From: Chersky-822 sp035509195
GTDB taxonomy: Bacteria > Actinomycetota > Actinomycetes > Streptosporangiales > Streptosporangiaceae
Direction: 5' to 3'
Assembly (NCBI GenBank): GCA_035509195.1
Contig: DATJLT010000096.1
Coordinates: 1 to 7,077 of the forward strand
DNA length: 7,077 nucleotides
The stretch's first letter is position 1, and every line of letters begins with the position of its first letter. Shown here in pieces: positions 1 to 5,943 of the stretch. The notes below the pieces were generated by a model. It searched no databases. It was not told the DNA's origin and saw nothing but the letters and a program-made list of their open reading frames with translations. The translations under genes and the position numbers were made by a program.

Positions 1-18
1 CTCAAGGAATTCGACCAT
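1..18 (-). CDS. Start of a downstream gene, probably an inner-membrane permease of the branched-chain amino acid ABC importer (partial)
   Basis: Only the first six codons lie in the window: ATG GTC GAA TTC CTT GAG (MVEFLE). The ATG is 10 bases after the livF stop, and a purine-rich ribosome site (GGAAGGGA, 22-29) sits just upstream, overlapping the livF stop. A short N-terminus leading into a hydrophobic segment is usual for LivH-type permeases, and LivH or LivM commonly sits beside livF in these operons. Identity as a permease is inferred from position only. The start codon itself is well supported by the ribosome site and spacing. Confidence 0.45.
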
Positions 19-28
19 CGGTCCCTTC

Positions 29-745
29 CTAGAAACCCAGGTAGTGGCGCCGGAGCGCCTCGTCGGCGGCCAGCTGCCCGGCCGGGGCCGTCGCGACGAC
101 CGTTCCGAGGTTGAGCACGACCCCGGTGTCCGCGATCGCGAGCGCGCTCCGCGCGTTCTGCTCGACCAGGACGATCGTCAGGCCGATCTCGTCCTTGAGC
201 TGCTTGATCAGGTCGAGTACCTCGCGCACGATCTTGGGGGCCAGCCCGAGCGAAGGCTCGTCGAGAAGCAGCACCCGGGGCCGCGTAGCCAGCGCCCGTG
301 CGATGACCAGCATCTGGCGCTCGCCGCCTGACAGGGTGCTTGCTGGCAGATTCTTGCGCTTGGAAAGAACAGCGAACCGTTCGTAAATGTCGGCGAGTGC
401 GGCGGCACGGTCGGAGCGGCGCCGCAGCAGCAGCCCGAGCTGGAGGTTCTCGGCGACGGTGAGCTCGGTGATCACGCCCTGGCCCTCCGGCACGTGCGCG
501 ACGCCTGCCCGGCTGACCTCCTCTGGGCGACGACCTGACAGCTCGGCATCATCGAGTTTCACCTGGCCCTGCGAGAGCCTGAGCGAGCCGTCGATCGCGC
601 GGAGCAGCGTCGTCTTCCCGGCGCCGTTCGCGCCGAGCACGGCCGTGATCGTCCCCGCCTCGGCCGTCACCGTCACGTCCCTGAGCACGGGCGCGCCGCC
701 GTAGCCGGCCGTCACCCCGCGTACTTCCAGGGTGGCGTTACTCAT
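29..745 (-). CDS. livF: LivF-type ATP-binding protein of a branched-chain amino acid ABC importer
   Basis: This 238-residue protein is one of the two cytoplasmic ATPases that power uptake of branched-chain amino acids, or related amide and urea-type substrates, by a HAAT-family ABC importer. It has the full length and order of a LivF. Walker A GANGAGKTT is at 38-46 and the Q-loop region VPEGQG at 85-90. The ABC signature LSGGE is at 138-142 and Walker B VLLLDEP at 158-164, with E163 the catalytic carboxylate. VEQNA at 194-198 has Gln where most ABC ATPases have the switch His, as is usual in LivF. The ATG at 745 has GGGAG (752-756) six bases upstream. It overlaps the livG stop by 8 bases (ATGAGTAA), so translation is probably coupled. 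The LivF-LivG pairing is firm. The transported substrate cannot be told from the ATPases alone. Confidence 0.93.
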   Translation of the reverse strand: MSNATLEVRGVTAGYGGAPVLRDVTVTAEAGTITAVLGANGAGKTTLLRAIDGSLRLSQGQVKLDDAELSGRRPEEVSRAGVAHVPEGQGVITELTVAENLQLGLLLRRRSDRAAALADIYERFAVLSKRKNLPASTLSGGERQMLVIARALATRPRVLLLDEPSLGLAPKIVREVLDLIKQLKDEIGLTIVLVEQNARSALAIADTGVVLNLGTVVATAPAGQLAADEALRRHYLGF

Positions 746-1505
746 GAAGCACTCCCAGGTAGGCCTCGGTGACCTGCGGGTTTTCCTGAACCTCAGCGGG
801 CGTGCCCGCGGCGATCAGCACGCCGAAGTCGAGCACGAAGATGTGATCGCACACCGACATCATCAGGTCCATGCGGTGCTCGATCACGAGCACGCCCGCC
901 TCCTTCGCCAGCTCGGCGATGAGTTCGCCGAGTTCGGGGAGCTCGTCTTCGGCGAGGCCGCTGGCCGGCTCATCGAGCAGCAGCATCCTGGGCTCCGCGA
1001 CCATGGCCCTGGCCAGCGCGACCCGTTTCCTCGAGCCGTGCGGCAGCGTCTCGGGCATCCGGTCGGCAAGGCCGGCGGCTCCTACCCGGTCGAGCGCTGC
1101 CATCGCCCGCTCGCGCAGGCGGCGCTCGTCCCTGTCGGACCTCGGCAGCCCTGCCAGCGCGGACCAGAACCCGGCCTTGGCCTGGACCGTCGCCCCTGTC
1201 ATGACGTTCTCGGCGACCGTCAGGCCCTTGAACAGGCCGACAGCTTGCAGGGTGCGGGCGATGCCGAGCCTGGAGAGCTGGTCGGGACGGACGCCGCGCA
1301 GGTACTTGCCGTCGAAGGTGATCTCGCCTGCCTGCGGCCTGACGAACCCGCAGACCGCGTTGAGCAGCGTGGTCTTCCCCGCGCCGTTCGGGCCGATGAT
1401 GCCGGTCACCGTGCGCGGCCTGGCCACGAGCGACACGTTGTCGAGGGCGGTCAGGCTACCGAACTTGACGACCAGACCACTGACCTCCAGCGAACCAGAA
1501 CTCAC
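738..1505 (-). CDS. livG: LivG-type ATP-binding protein of a branched-chain amino acid ABC importer
   Basis: This 255-residue cytoplasmic ATPase is the partner of the LivF encoded next to it. Walker A GPNGAGKTT is at 38-46, the Q-loop Gln is about 87 (ARTLQAVGLF), Walker B MLLLDEP is at 174-180 (E179) and the switch His is H210 in VLVIEHRMD. The inserted stretch at about 105-130 (AKAGFWSALAGLPRSDRDER) and the C-terminal EAYLG are typical of LivG. Two family positions differ. The signature reads LPHGSRKR (154-161) rather than the common LxYGxQR form, and the H-loop reads EHRMD rather than EHDM. The start is the GTG at 1505, the only start just ahead of the conserved SLEVSGL. No strong Shine-Dalgarno sequence precedes it (GGGATGGG is the best). 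A 15-base triple repeat lies 19-63 bases upstream and an open frame ends at the start codon, so the 5' region may be regulatory. Confidence 0.92.
   Translation of the reverse strand: MSSGSLEVSGLVVKFGSLTALDNVSLVARPRTVTGIIGPNGAGKTTLLNAVCGFVRPQAGEITFDGKYLRGVRPDQLSRLGIARTLQAVGLFKGLTVAENVMTGATVQAKAGFWSALAGLPRSDRDERRLRERAMAALDRVGAAGLADRMPETLPHGSRKRVALARAMVAEPRMLLLDEPASGLAEDELPELGELIAELAKEAGVLVIEHRMDLMMSVCDHIFVLDFGVLIAAGTPAEVQENPQVTEAYLGVLHE
752..756 (-). promoter_or_regulatory. Ribosome binding site of livF, inside the end of livG
   Basis: GGGAG on the minus strand lies six bases before the livF ATG, within the last codons of livG. It confirms the ATG at 745 and fits translational coupling across the 8-base gene overlap. 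Confidence 0.7.
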
Positions 1506-1523
1506 CGGCGACCCATCCCGAAC

Positions 1524-1568
1524 GTCTTTGCGCTGTGTGTCTTTGCACTGCGTGTCTTTGCACTGTGG
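1524..1568 (-). repeat. Three tandem 15-base repeats upstream of livG
   Basis: On the plus strand the units are GTCTTTGCGCTGTGT (1524-1538), GTCTTTGCACTGCGT (1539-1553) and GTCTTTGCACTGTGG (1554-1568). The core GTCTTTGC is invariant, with one to three changes between units elsewhere. On the minus strand each reads as a CAGYGCAAAGAC-type box. The set ends 18 bases before the livG GTG, so it lies in the promoter or the untranslated leader. Direct repeats with a 15-base period, about one and a half helical turns, could be binding sites for a regulator or a product of replication slippage. The sequence cannot decide between these. Confidence 0.85.
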
Positions 1569-1725
1569 ATGCTAAAACTTTGAACGACACGATCCACTGC
1601 GGCGTTCGACCCGTGCAACTTCAGCGCCCCATTGTGGCTGAACCGTAACCAAACAGTCGCTACGAGCTGCACCCTTCGCGAAAAAGCACAGTTCTTCACG
1701 TCAGGCGGGCGACTAGCGACGCCAG

Positions 1726-1754
1726 ATTTTAGCGCCCAAGCATATCGCTACGAA
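1726..1754 (-). promoter_or_regulatory. Candidate sigma-70-like promoter for the liv operon (weak)
   Basis: TAAAAT on the minus strand (1726-1731) matches five of six bases of the TATAAT consensus. TTCGTA (1749-1754) lies 17 bases upstream and matches only three of six bases of TTGACA. It falls in the AT-richer part of the gap and would give a leader of roughly 210 bases before livG. It is a candidate only, because -10-like hexamers are expected by chance in such a zone. Confidence 0.22.
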
Positions 1755-1801
1755 TCCTCATACGTACGACCTCAATTCCGGCGCGGCCCGCCCCGCTCCC
1801 A

Positions 1802-1880
1802 GCCAAACCCGGGCCAAGCCCGGCCCCCGCCGGGCCAAGCCCCGCCCCGCCCGGCCAAGCCCCGCCCCGCCCGGCCCCGG
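1802..1880 (-). repeat. G-rich tandem array with G-quadruplex-capable runs on the minus strand
   Basis: The plus strand holds two perfect tandem copies of GCCAAGCCCCGCCCCGCCCG (1834-1853 and 1854-1873). Two diverged relatives, also beginning GCCAA, precede them (1802-1812 and 1813-1833). The complementary minus strand, which is the RNA-like strand for all genes here, contains GGGGCCGGGCGGGGCGGGG (1878-1860). That is four G-runs of three or more with 1-2 base loops, a strong intramolecular G-quadruplex motif. A second set of four runs spans 1863-1840 with one 7-base loop. The array lies downstream of the GH76-like gene and upstream of livG. Confidence 0.8.
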
Positions 1881-2005
1881 CCGGTCACCCACAAACCCCG
1901 GATTGAGGGCAGCACACACCCCCAAACCCCGGATTGAGGGCCGGAAGACGATCAGGAGGGCCGGTTTGATGGGTGCGCGCACCACCAAACCTGGGTTTGA
2001 TGGGT
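1879..2005 (-). repeat. About four degenerate 31-base tandem units with internal dyad
   Basis: Read on the minus strand the units are 2005-1975, 1974-1941 (only its first 12 bases fit well), 1940-1910 and 1909-1879. A 19-base perfect direct repeat occurs at 1892-1910 and 1923-1941 (plus strand CAAACCCCGGATTGAGGGC). A 12-base one occurs at 1963-1974 and 1994-2005 (GGTTTGATGGGT). Both pairs are offset by exactly 31 bases. The common core is CCC(A)TCAAWCCSRGGTTTG followed by a G/T-rich tail such as GGTGCGCGC. The core is an imperfect dyad (CAAACC..GGTTTG), and a perfect 12-base palindrome GGTGCGCGCACC lies at 1972-1983. There are no uniform unrelated spacers, so this is not CRISPR. Confidence 0.75.
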
Positions 2006-2044
2006 CAGCCGTCAGCCCTGGCGGGCCCGCTGTACTGGGGGGAT

Positions 2045-3418
2045 CTAGTGCGGGATGGCCTTGACGGCGGTCAAGGTGGCGAGGACGTTGTGGCAGTCGA
2101 ACGCGTCGGTGTCTTTCGTGATCTGCTGATCGAGTGCCCACTGCCCGGAGTAGGTGAGGAAGTCGCGCAGCGTGTTGTATGGCTTGAGCAGTTCCCATAG
2201 CGGGCTGCCGTCCTGCTGGAACGCCTGGTACAGGCCGCGCATGAAAACGCCGATGCCGCTGCGGTAGTCGTCAGGGTCACGGCCGAAGACGCCTTTGCCT
2301 GGCGGGTAGTACGCTTGCGGCATCCGGCCCTGGAAAAGTACCGACATATAGCCGTTTACCAGAGCCTTCATGAGGCTGGCGACGGGCCGCGCGGGATCGT
2401 TTTCCGGTGCGACCGTGAGGTACGTCCCTAGCCCGTTGAGCACAAGCCCGATGTCGCCGCCCCAGGTGCACTCCTCGTAGAACTCGTAGACCTCGTCGTA
2501 ATTGCCATTGCGGACGGCGTACCGGCTGACCCGCTCACGAACGACCAGCCCGTCCTCGGCTCTTTTGCCTGCGGCCTTGAGCAGGCCGGGGACTCCGCCG
2601 GGGAGCAGATGGTCCTTGTTCTTGCCGAACCAGGCCCACAGGAAGCCGAACTGGTCCTTCAGTTGCACGCCGGCCGCAGGTACGGCCTGATTTTTCCGGC
2701 TGGCCTGCTCAAGCCGGGCGGTGAGCAGCAAGTAAAGCGCGTTCATCACGGTCAGCTGGAACGGGCCGCCCCAGGACCACTTGGGAGCAAGCGGCCAGGA
2801 CGGATTACTGTCATTGTTGCCCTCGGCCGGACCGTGCCAGGCACTTCCCTCGCGCCGGTTGGAGAAGATGTCGTACTGCCAGGTACCGTGCAGGCCGCTG
2901 CCAGGGCCGTTGTCGAACAGCGGCGCTACCCAGCCGTCCACAGGCGTCGGTTTCGGATTCCAGTCCTTCATGTTCTCGCGGTTGGTGTATCCGTTGGGCG
3001 CACCGAGATGGACGCCGTCCCCGAGACCCTGGTCGACGATCGTCCAGCAGGTCCTGGCCACGTCGGCGAACGGGGTGGCGCAACTGCCGAATACCTCGGA
3101 GTACGAAGAGTTCCACGCCTTCGCCGAGGCGATCGCCCACCAGGCCCAGTCGTCGTACCAGGTGTTGACCGTCTCTTTCTGATCGTGCATTTCGCGGAAC
3201 CAGTAATACTTTTGCAGGACCGTGTTCACCGCGGCAGAGGGATCGTCAGGCTTAAAGACCAGCAGGTAGTCGGTGATAGTGTCGAAACAGTTACCGCACC
3301 ACCAGAAATTGTCGAAGTTGTTTTTGGGGTTCTTCTTGTCGATGACGTAGTACGTCATGAGCTTCTTGAACCACTCGCTCGCGCTGTCCTCAACTGCTTG
3401 CATATCGAGGTCGGGCAC
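2045..3418 (-). CDS. Glycoside hydrolase family 76-like protein (endo-alpha-1,6-mannanase family), no signal peptide
   Basis: This 457-residue protein resembles GH76 enzymes, which cut alpha-1,6-linked mannan backbones with a retaining mechanism and an (alpha/alpha)6 barrel. The best marker is NTWYDDWAWWAIA, whose Asp pair at 89-90 matches the GH76 catalytic pair. NFWWCGNCFDTITDY (37-51), WSWGGPFQLTVMNALYL (214-230) and GGDIGLVLNGLGTYL (320-334) fit barrel helices of the family. A CxxC (C41, C44) beside the WW is unusual in my recollection; four more Cys are at 113, 124, 317 and 442. The GTG at 3418 has GGAGGT six bases upstream. An in-frame TAA at 3436-3434 rules out a longer N-terminus, and no signal peptide or membrane segment is seen. 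The enzyme therefore looks cytoplasmic, although the family is usually exported. It starts 41 bases after the exported NHL-repeat gene, probably in one operon. The first 40 codons are richer in Lys, Asn and A/T than the surroundings. GH76-like membership is fairly sure; activity and substrate are not. Confidence 0.75.
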   Translation of the reverse strand: MPDLDMQAVEDSASEWFKKLMTYYVIDKKNPKNNFDNFWWCGNCFDTITDYLLVFKPDDPSAAVNTVLQKYYWFREMHDQKETVNTWYDDWAWWAIASAKAWNSSYSEVFGSCATPFADVARTCWTIVDQGLGDGVHLGAPNGYTNRENMKDWNPKPTPVDGWVAPLFDNGPGSGLHGTWQYDIFSNRREGSAWHGPAEGNNDSNPSWPLAPKWSWGGPFQLTVMNALYLLLTARLEQASRKNQAVPAAGVQLKDQFGFLWAWFGKNKDHLLPGGVPGLLKAAGKRAEDGLVVRERVSRYAVRNGNYDEVYEFYEECTWGGDIGLVLNGLGTYLTVAPENDPARPVASLMKALVNGYMSVLFQGRMPQAYYPPGKGVFGRDPDDYRSGIGVFMRGLYQAFQQDGSPLWELLKPYNTLRDFLTYSGQWALDQQITKDTDAFDCHNVLATLTAVKAIPH

Positions 3419-3424
3419 CGGGAC

Positions 3425-3430
3425 ACCTCC
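3425..3430 (-). promoter_or_regulatory. Ribosome binding site that fixes the GTG start of the GH76-like gene
   Basis: GGAGGT on the minus strand, six bases before the GTG at 3418, is a near-perfect Shine-Dalgarno sequence. It supports this GTG over the in-frame ATG five codons later (3403-3401). The in-frame TAA at 3436-3434 leaves no room for an upstream start. Confidence 0.85.
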
Positions 3431-3459
3431 AGGTTAGGTAGCTCTGCTGATCCTGCGGC

Positions 3460-5883
3460 TCATGAGGCTCCGGCCGAGACCAGCCTTACCCGGCTGTTGC
3501 CCGCGTCGTATACGAGCAGCCCGTGACCGTCAACCGCGACCCCTTCTGGCGAGGAAAGCTCGGCCTTGACCGCCGCGCCGCCGTCCCCGGCGAAGCCTTT
3601 CCACGACGGCGAGTACGCACCGCCTCCGGCGACCGTGTAAATGTCGCCAGCGGTCATCTTCACGCCATAGAAGGTGCCAGAGCGCTCTGCCACGACCCTG
3701 ATCCTGTTGTTGGACCCGTCGGCGATAACCAGGTTGCCAGTGCCGTCCACGGCTACCATGTCGCCGTCGCCGAGCAGTGCCTTCGTGGCGGGACCGCCGT
3801 CGCCAGAGAACCCGCCGATGCCCTCTGGGCTGCCAGCGACCGAGTAAAGGCGGCCGGGGCGCATGGCGATGCCATAGAACTTGCCTGCCTTGACAGCGAG
3901 GACCGCGACGTTGCCGAAACCCTGCCCGATCACGATGTTGCCCGCGTGGTCAAAGGCGATCGCGTTGGGCACGAAGATGACGCCGCCAACCGCGCTCTCC
4001 GAGAGCGTGTAAATGTAGCCCGCGGTCATCTTCTGGCCGTAGAACGTCCCTGTCTTCTCCGCGACGACGGCGAGGTTCGTGTCGTTGCTTGAGAGGACGA
4101 CGTTGCCGTTGCTGTCGACCGCGAGGCCGCCTGGGCCAAGCGACGCGCGCAGCGCAGGCACCCCGTCGGCCGGCTCGTTGCCACCGCCGGCGATCGTGTA
4201 GATGTACCCGGCTGTCATGTGCTTGCCGTAAAACTTCCCTGTCCGCGCGGCGATCACCCGAACCCGCACGCCATCGGAGATCAGGACGTTCCCGTACTTG
4301 TCAGCCGCGACCGCGGCGACAATGTACAGCCTGGCCTTCACCCCAAGCCCGCCGTCGCCTGAGAATCCCGCCGCGCCCGTGCCTGCGATCGTGTAAATAT
4401 GCCCCGCCGTCATACGGCGCCCGTAATACAGGCCGGTGACAGGAGGGACAACCCTCACGCGGTAGTTGCCGCTGTCGGCCAGCACGACGCTGCCGCCCTG
4501 GCCTACGGCGACGAGGTTGCTCCACGTGTTCTGCTCAGGCCGGATCTGAGCACTGGTGGCCAGGCTTCCGGCGCCCGAGTAGGAGACCAAGCCGTTACCC
4601 GCGACCGCGTAGAGGTGCCCAGAGGTCAGTTTCCTGCCGTAGAAGCCGGCGGTTCTGGCCGGCAGCGCAAGCACCCGGTTGTCGTCCTGGTCCGCGATGA
4701 GCAGGTTGCCTGAACTGTCGAACGCCAGCCCTCCCGGCGATCGCAGCGCCGCCCGTCCTGCCGGACCGCCGATGCCAGAATAGGCTGACTTGCCGTTGCC
4801 CGCGATCGAGTAAATGTCCCCCGCGGTCAGGTGCTGGCCGTAACGGTCGCCGCCGGACTCCGCGACCAGCCGCACCCTGTGGTCCTGGGTATCGGCGATC
4901 GCGACGTCGCCAGCGCGGTCGACGGCCAGTCCCTCAGGCGTGTTCAGCACGGCACTGGTCGCCGGGCCCCCGTCGCCCAGACCGCCGCTGCCGCCGCCGG
5001 CGATCGTGTAAATGTACCCGGCGGTCATGGCGCGCCCGTAGAACCTGCCGGTCGCCGCTGCCACGACCCTGATCCTGTTATTTCCCGCATCGGCTATCAG
5101 CACGTTGCCGTGGGCGTCAACCGCCAGGGCGAGCACGTACTGCCCGAGGATCGCGTCCAGCGCGGGCCCGCCGTCGCCGCCGAACCCTGGATCGCAGCTC
5201 TTGCTGCCTGAGCAGTTCTTGCCAGCCAGCGGATAGAAGCGGCCCGGCTTCATCGCCTGCCCGTAGAACGTGCCCTTGGAACCGGCCAGTACCCATAGGA
5301 GACTGGAGGTGGGAAAACCGCCGAAGTCGTTGCCGGTGCTTACCAGCAGGTTCCCGTGCTGGTCGATGGCGACCGCCTGGGCTAAATAGTCCACGTTGTG
5401 AACGACGACATTTATTTCGTAAGTATGCCCTGCTTGCATTTTCACGCCGTAGAAGACGCCGTTTCTGGCCGCGATCACGTGCAGAACATCGCCACTGACG
5501 CTGATCAGGTTTCCCGCATGGTCGAAAACGAAGCTGCAAGAAACGGGTACCGCGCCCGCAGGACCAGCGCCGAACGCGGTGCTGAGCACGCCATTGCTGA
5601 CGTCGAGCCTGCGGACCAGGCCGTCGGACCGGTCGGAGACATCAACGGACTGCCCTGTCGCCGTTACCCCGCACGGCTCGTCCACGGCGACAGAGGTCCC
5701 TGCCGCGGGCCCGCCTGGACCGCCGGCGACCGTTCTGATCAGCCAGGGCCGCACACCGGCCGGGGCGGCCTGGGCGGCCGCGGCCGGCCCGGCCGCAGCG
5801 ACCGACCCGGCTGCCAGGCCGAAGGCAGCGACCGCCGTCAAGAGCCTCGCCAAGCCGGTCATCCCGATCACCCACTTCAGCAC
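3460..5883 (-). CDS. Exported NHL-repeat beta-propeller protein, about twelve blades
   Basis: This 807-residue protein has an N-terminal export signal (hydrophobic, Ala-rich, residues about 8-40, with an AAAAQAAPA cleavage region). The rest is NHL-type blades. Twelve cores of the form GLAVDxxGNVLIADxxNNRIRVVA can be counted, starting near 71, 116, 170, 252, 318, 385, 457, 524, 586, 641, 709 and 781. That suits two six-bladed propellers. Between blades a linker FYGxxMTAGxIYTIAG recurs ten times, at 144, 206, 281, 348, 414, 486, 551, 614, 669 and 738, spaced 55-75 residues. Several blades carry GFSGDGGPA loops. Blades 8-10 are the most diverged. No catalytic motif, membrane anchor or sorting signal is seen, so a secreted or wall-associated binding or scaffold role is likely but unproven. 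The GTG at 5883 is the first ATG, GTG or TTG after an in-frame TAA (5931-5929). ATG at codon 8 is the alternative. It sits 60 bases after the Ig-like gene and 41 before the GH76-like gene. Confidence 0.88.
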   Translation of the reverse strand: MLKWVIGMTGLARLLTAVAAFGLAAGSVAAAGPAAAAQAAPAGVRPWLIRTVAGGPGGPAAGTSVAVDEPCGVTATGQSVDVSDRSDGLVRRLDVSNGVLSTAFGAGPAGAVPVSCSFVFDHAGNLISVSGDVLHVIAARNGVFYGVKMQAGHTYEINVVVHNVDYLAQAVAIDQHGNLLVSTGNDFGGFPTSSLLWVLAGSKGTFYGQAMKPGRFYPLAGKNCSGSKSCDPGFGGDGGPALDAILGQYVLALAVDAHGNVLIADAGNNRIRVVAAATGRFYGRAMTAGYIYTIAGGGSGGLGDGGPATSAVLNTPEGLAVDRAGDVAIADTQDHRVRLVAESGGDRYGQHLTAGDIYSIAGNGKSAYSGIGGPAGRAALRSPGGLAFDSSGNLLIADQDDNRVLALPARTAGFYGRKLTSGHLYAVAGNGLVSYSGAGSLATSAQIRPEQNTWSNLVAVGQGGSVVLADSGNYRVRVVPPVTGLYYGRRMTAGHIYTIAGTGAAGFSGDGGLGVKARLYIVAAVAADKYGNVLISDGVRVRVIAARTGKFYGKHMTAGYIYTIAGGGNEPADGVPALRASLGPGGLAVDSNGNVVLSSNDTNLAVVAEKTGTFYGQKMTAGYIYTLSESAVGGVIFVPNAIAFDHAGNIVIGQGFGNVAVLAVKAGKFYGIAMRPGRLYSVAGSPEGIGGFSGDGGPATKALLGDGDMVAVDGTGNLVIADGSNNRIRVVAERSGTFYGVKMTAGDIYTVAGGGAYSPSWKGFAGDGGAAVKAELSSPEGVAVDGHGLLVYDAGNSRVRLVSAGAS

Positions 5884-5943
5884 GGGGTCAGCGTCCTGCT
5901 TCAGGGACGCGCGGATACGCCGCGTGGTTTACCTCGGAGCGCG

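Larger units (their letters stand above)
1506..2044. other. Repeat-rich intergenic region between the GH76-like gene and livG
   Basis: This 539-base gap between two minus-strand genes has no convincing coding sequence. From right to left it holds a 10-base GC palindrome (2021-2030) and about four 31-base degenerate repeats (1879-2005). Next come a G-rich tandem array on the minus strand (1802-1880), a more AT-rich zone (about 1560-1760) that probably carries the livG promoter, and three tandem 15-base repeats (1524-1568). A second weak promoter-like match, TAGCAT (1569-1574) with GTGGAT 17 bases upstream, directly abuts these repeats. No hairpin followed by a T-run is visible, so I see no clear intrinsic terminator for the GH76-like gene. 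The repeats may do that job, but this is inference. Confidence 0.8.

Noticed and set aside
732..1583. Plus-strand open frame of 283 codons
   Set aside because: It is antisense to livG, whose motifs are unmistakable. The protein is Arg/His/Gly-rich with no recognisable domain, as expected of a shadow frame in GC-rich DNA.
1632..1937. Plus-strand open frame of 101 codons
   Set aside because: Its second half is a PRPAKPRPA-type translation of the C-rich tandem array, and it has no coding signal beyond being open.
1879..2005. Possible CRISPR array
   Set aside because: The units are contiguous and degenerate with no constant repeat plus unique spacer pattern, and no cas gene is in the window.
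2006..2044. Intrinsic terminator after the GH76-like gene
   Set aside because: There is a 10-base palindrome GCGGGCCCGC (2021-2030), but it leaves no loop and no T-run follows on the minus strand, so I do not call a terminator.
1758..2198. Minus-strand open frame of 146 codons across the repeats and the GH76-like 3' end
   Set aside because: It starts inside the GH76-like gene in another frame and runs through low-complexity repeats, giving Pro/Gly/Arg-rich sequence. No ribosome site or domain is seen.
2609..3526. Plus-strand open frame of 305 codons
   Set aside because: It is antisense to the GH76-like gene, which has a family motif and a strong ribosome site. The translation is Val/Arg-rich and unrecognised.
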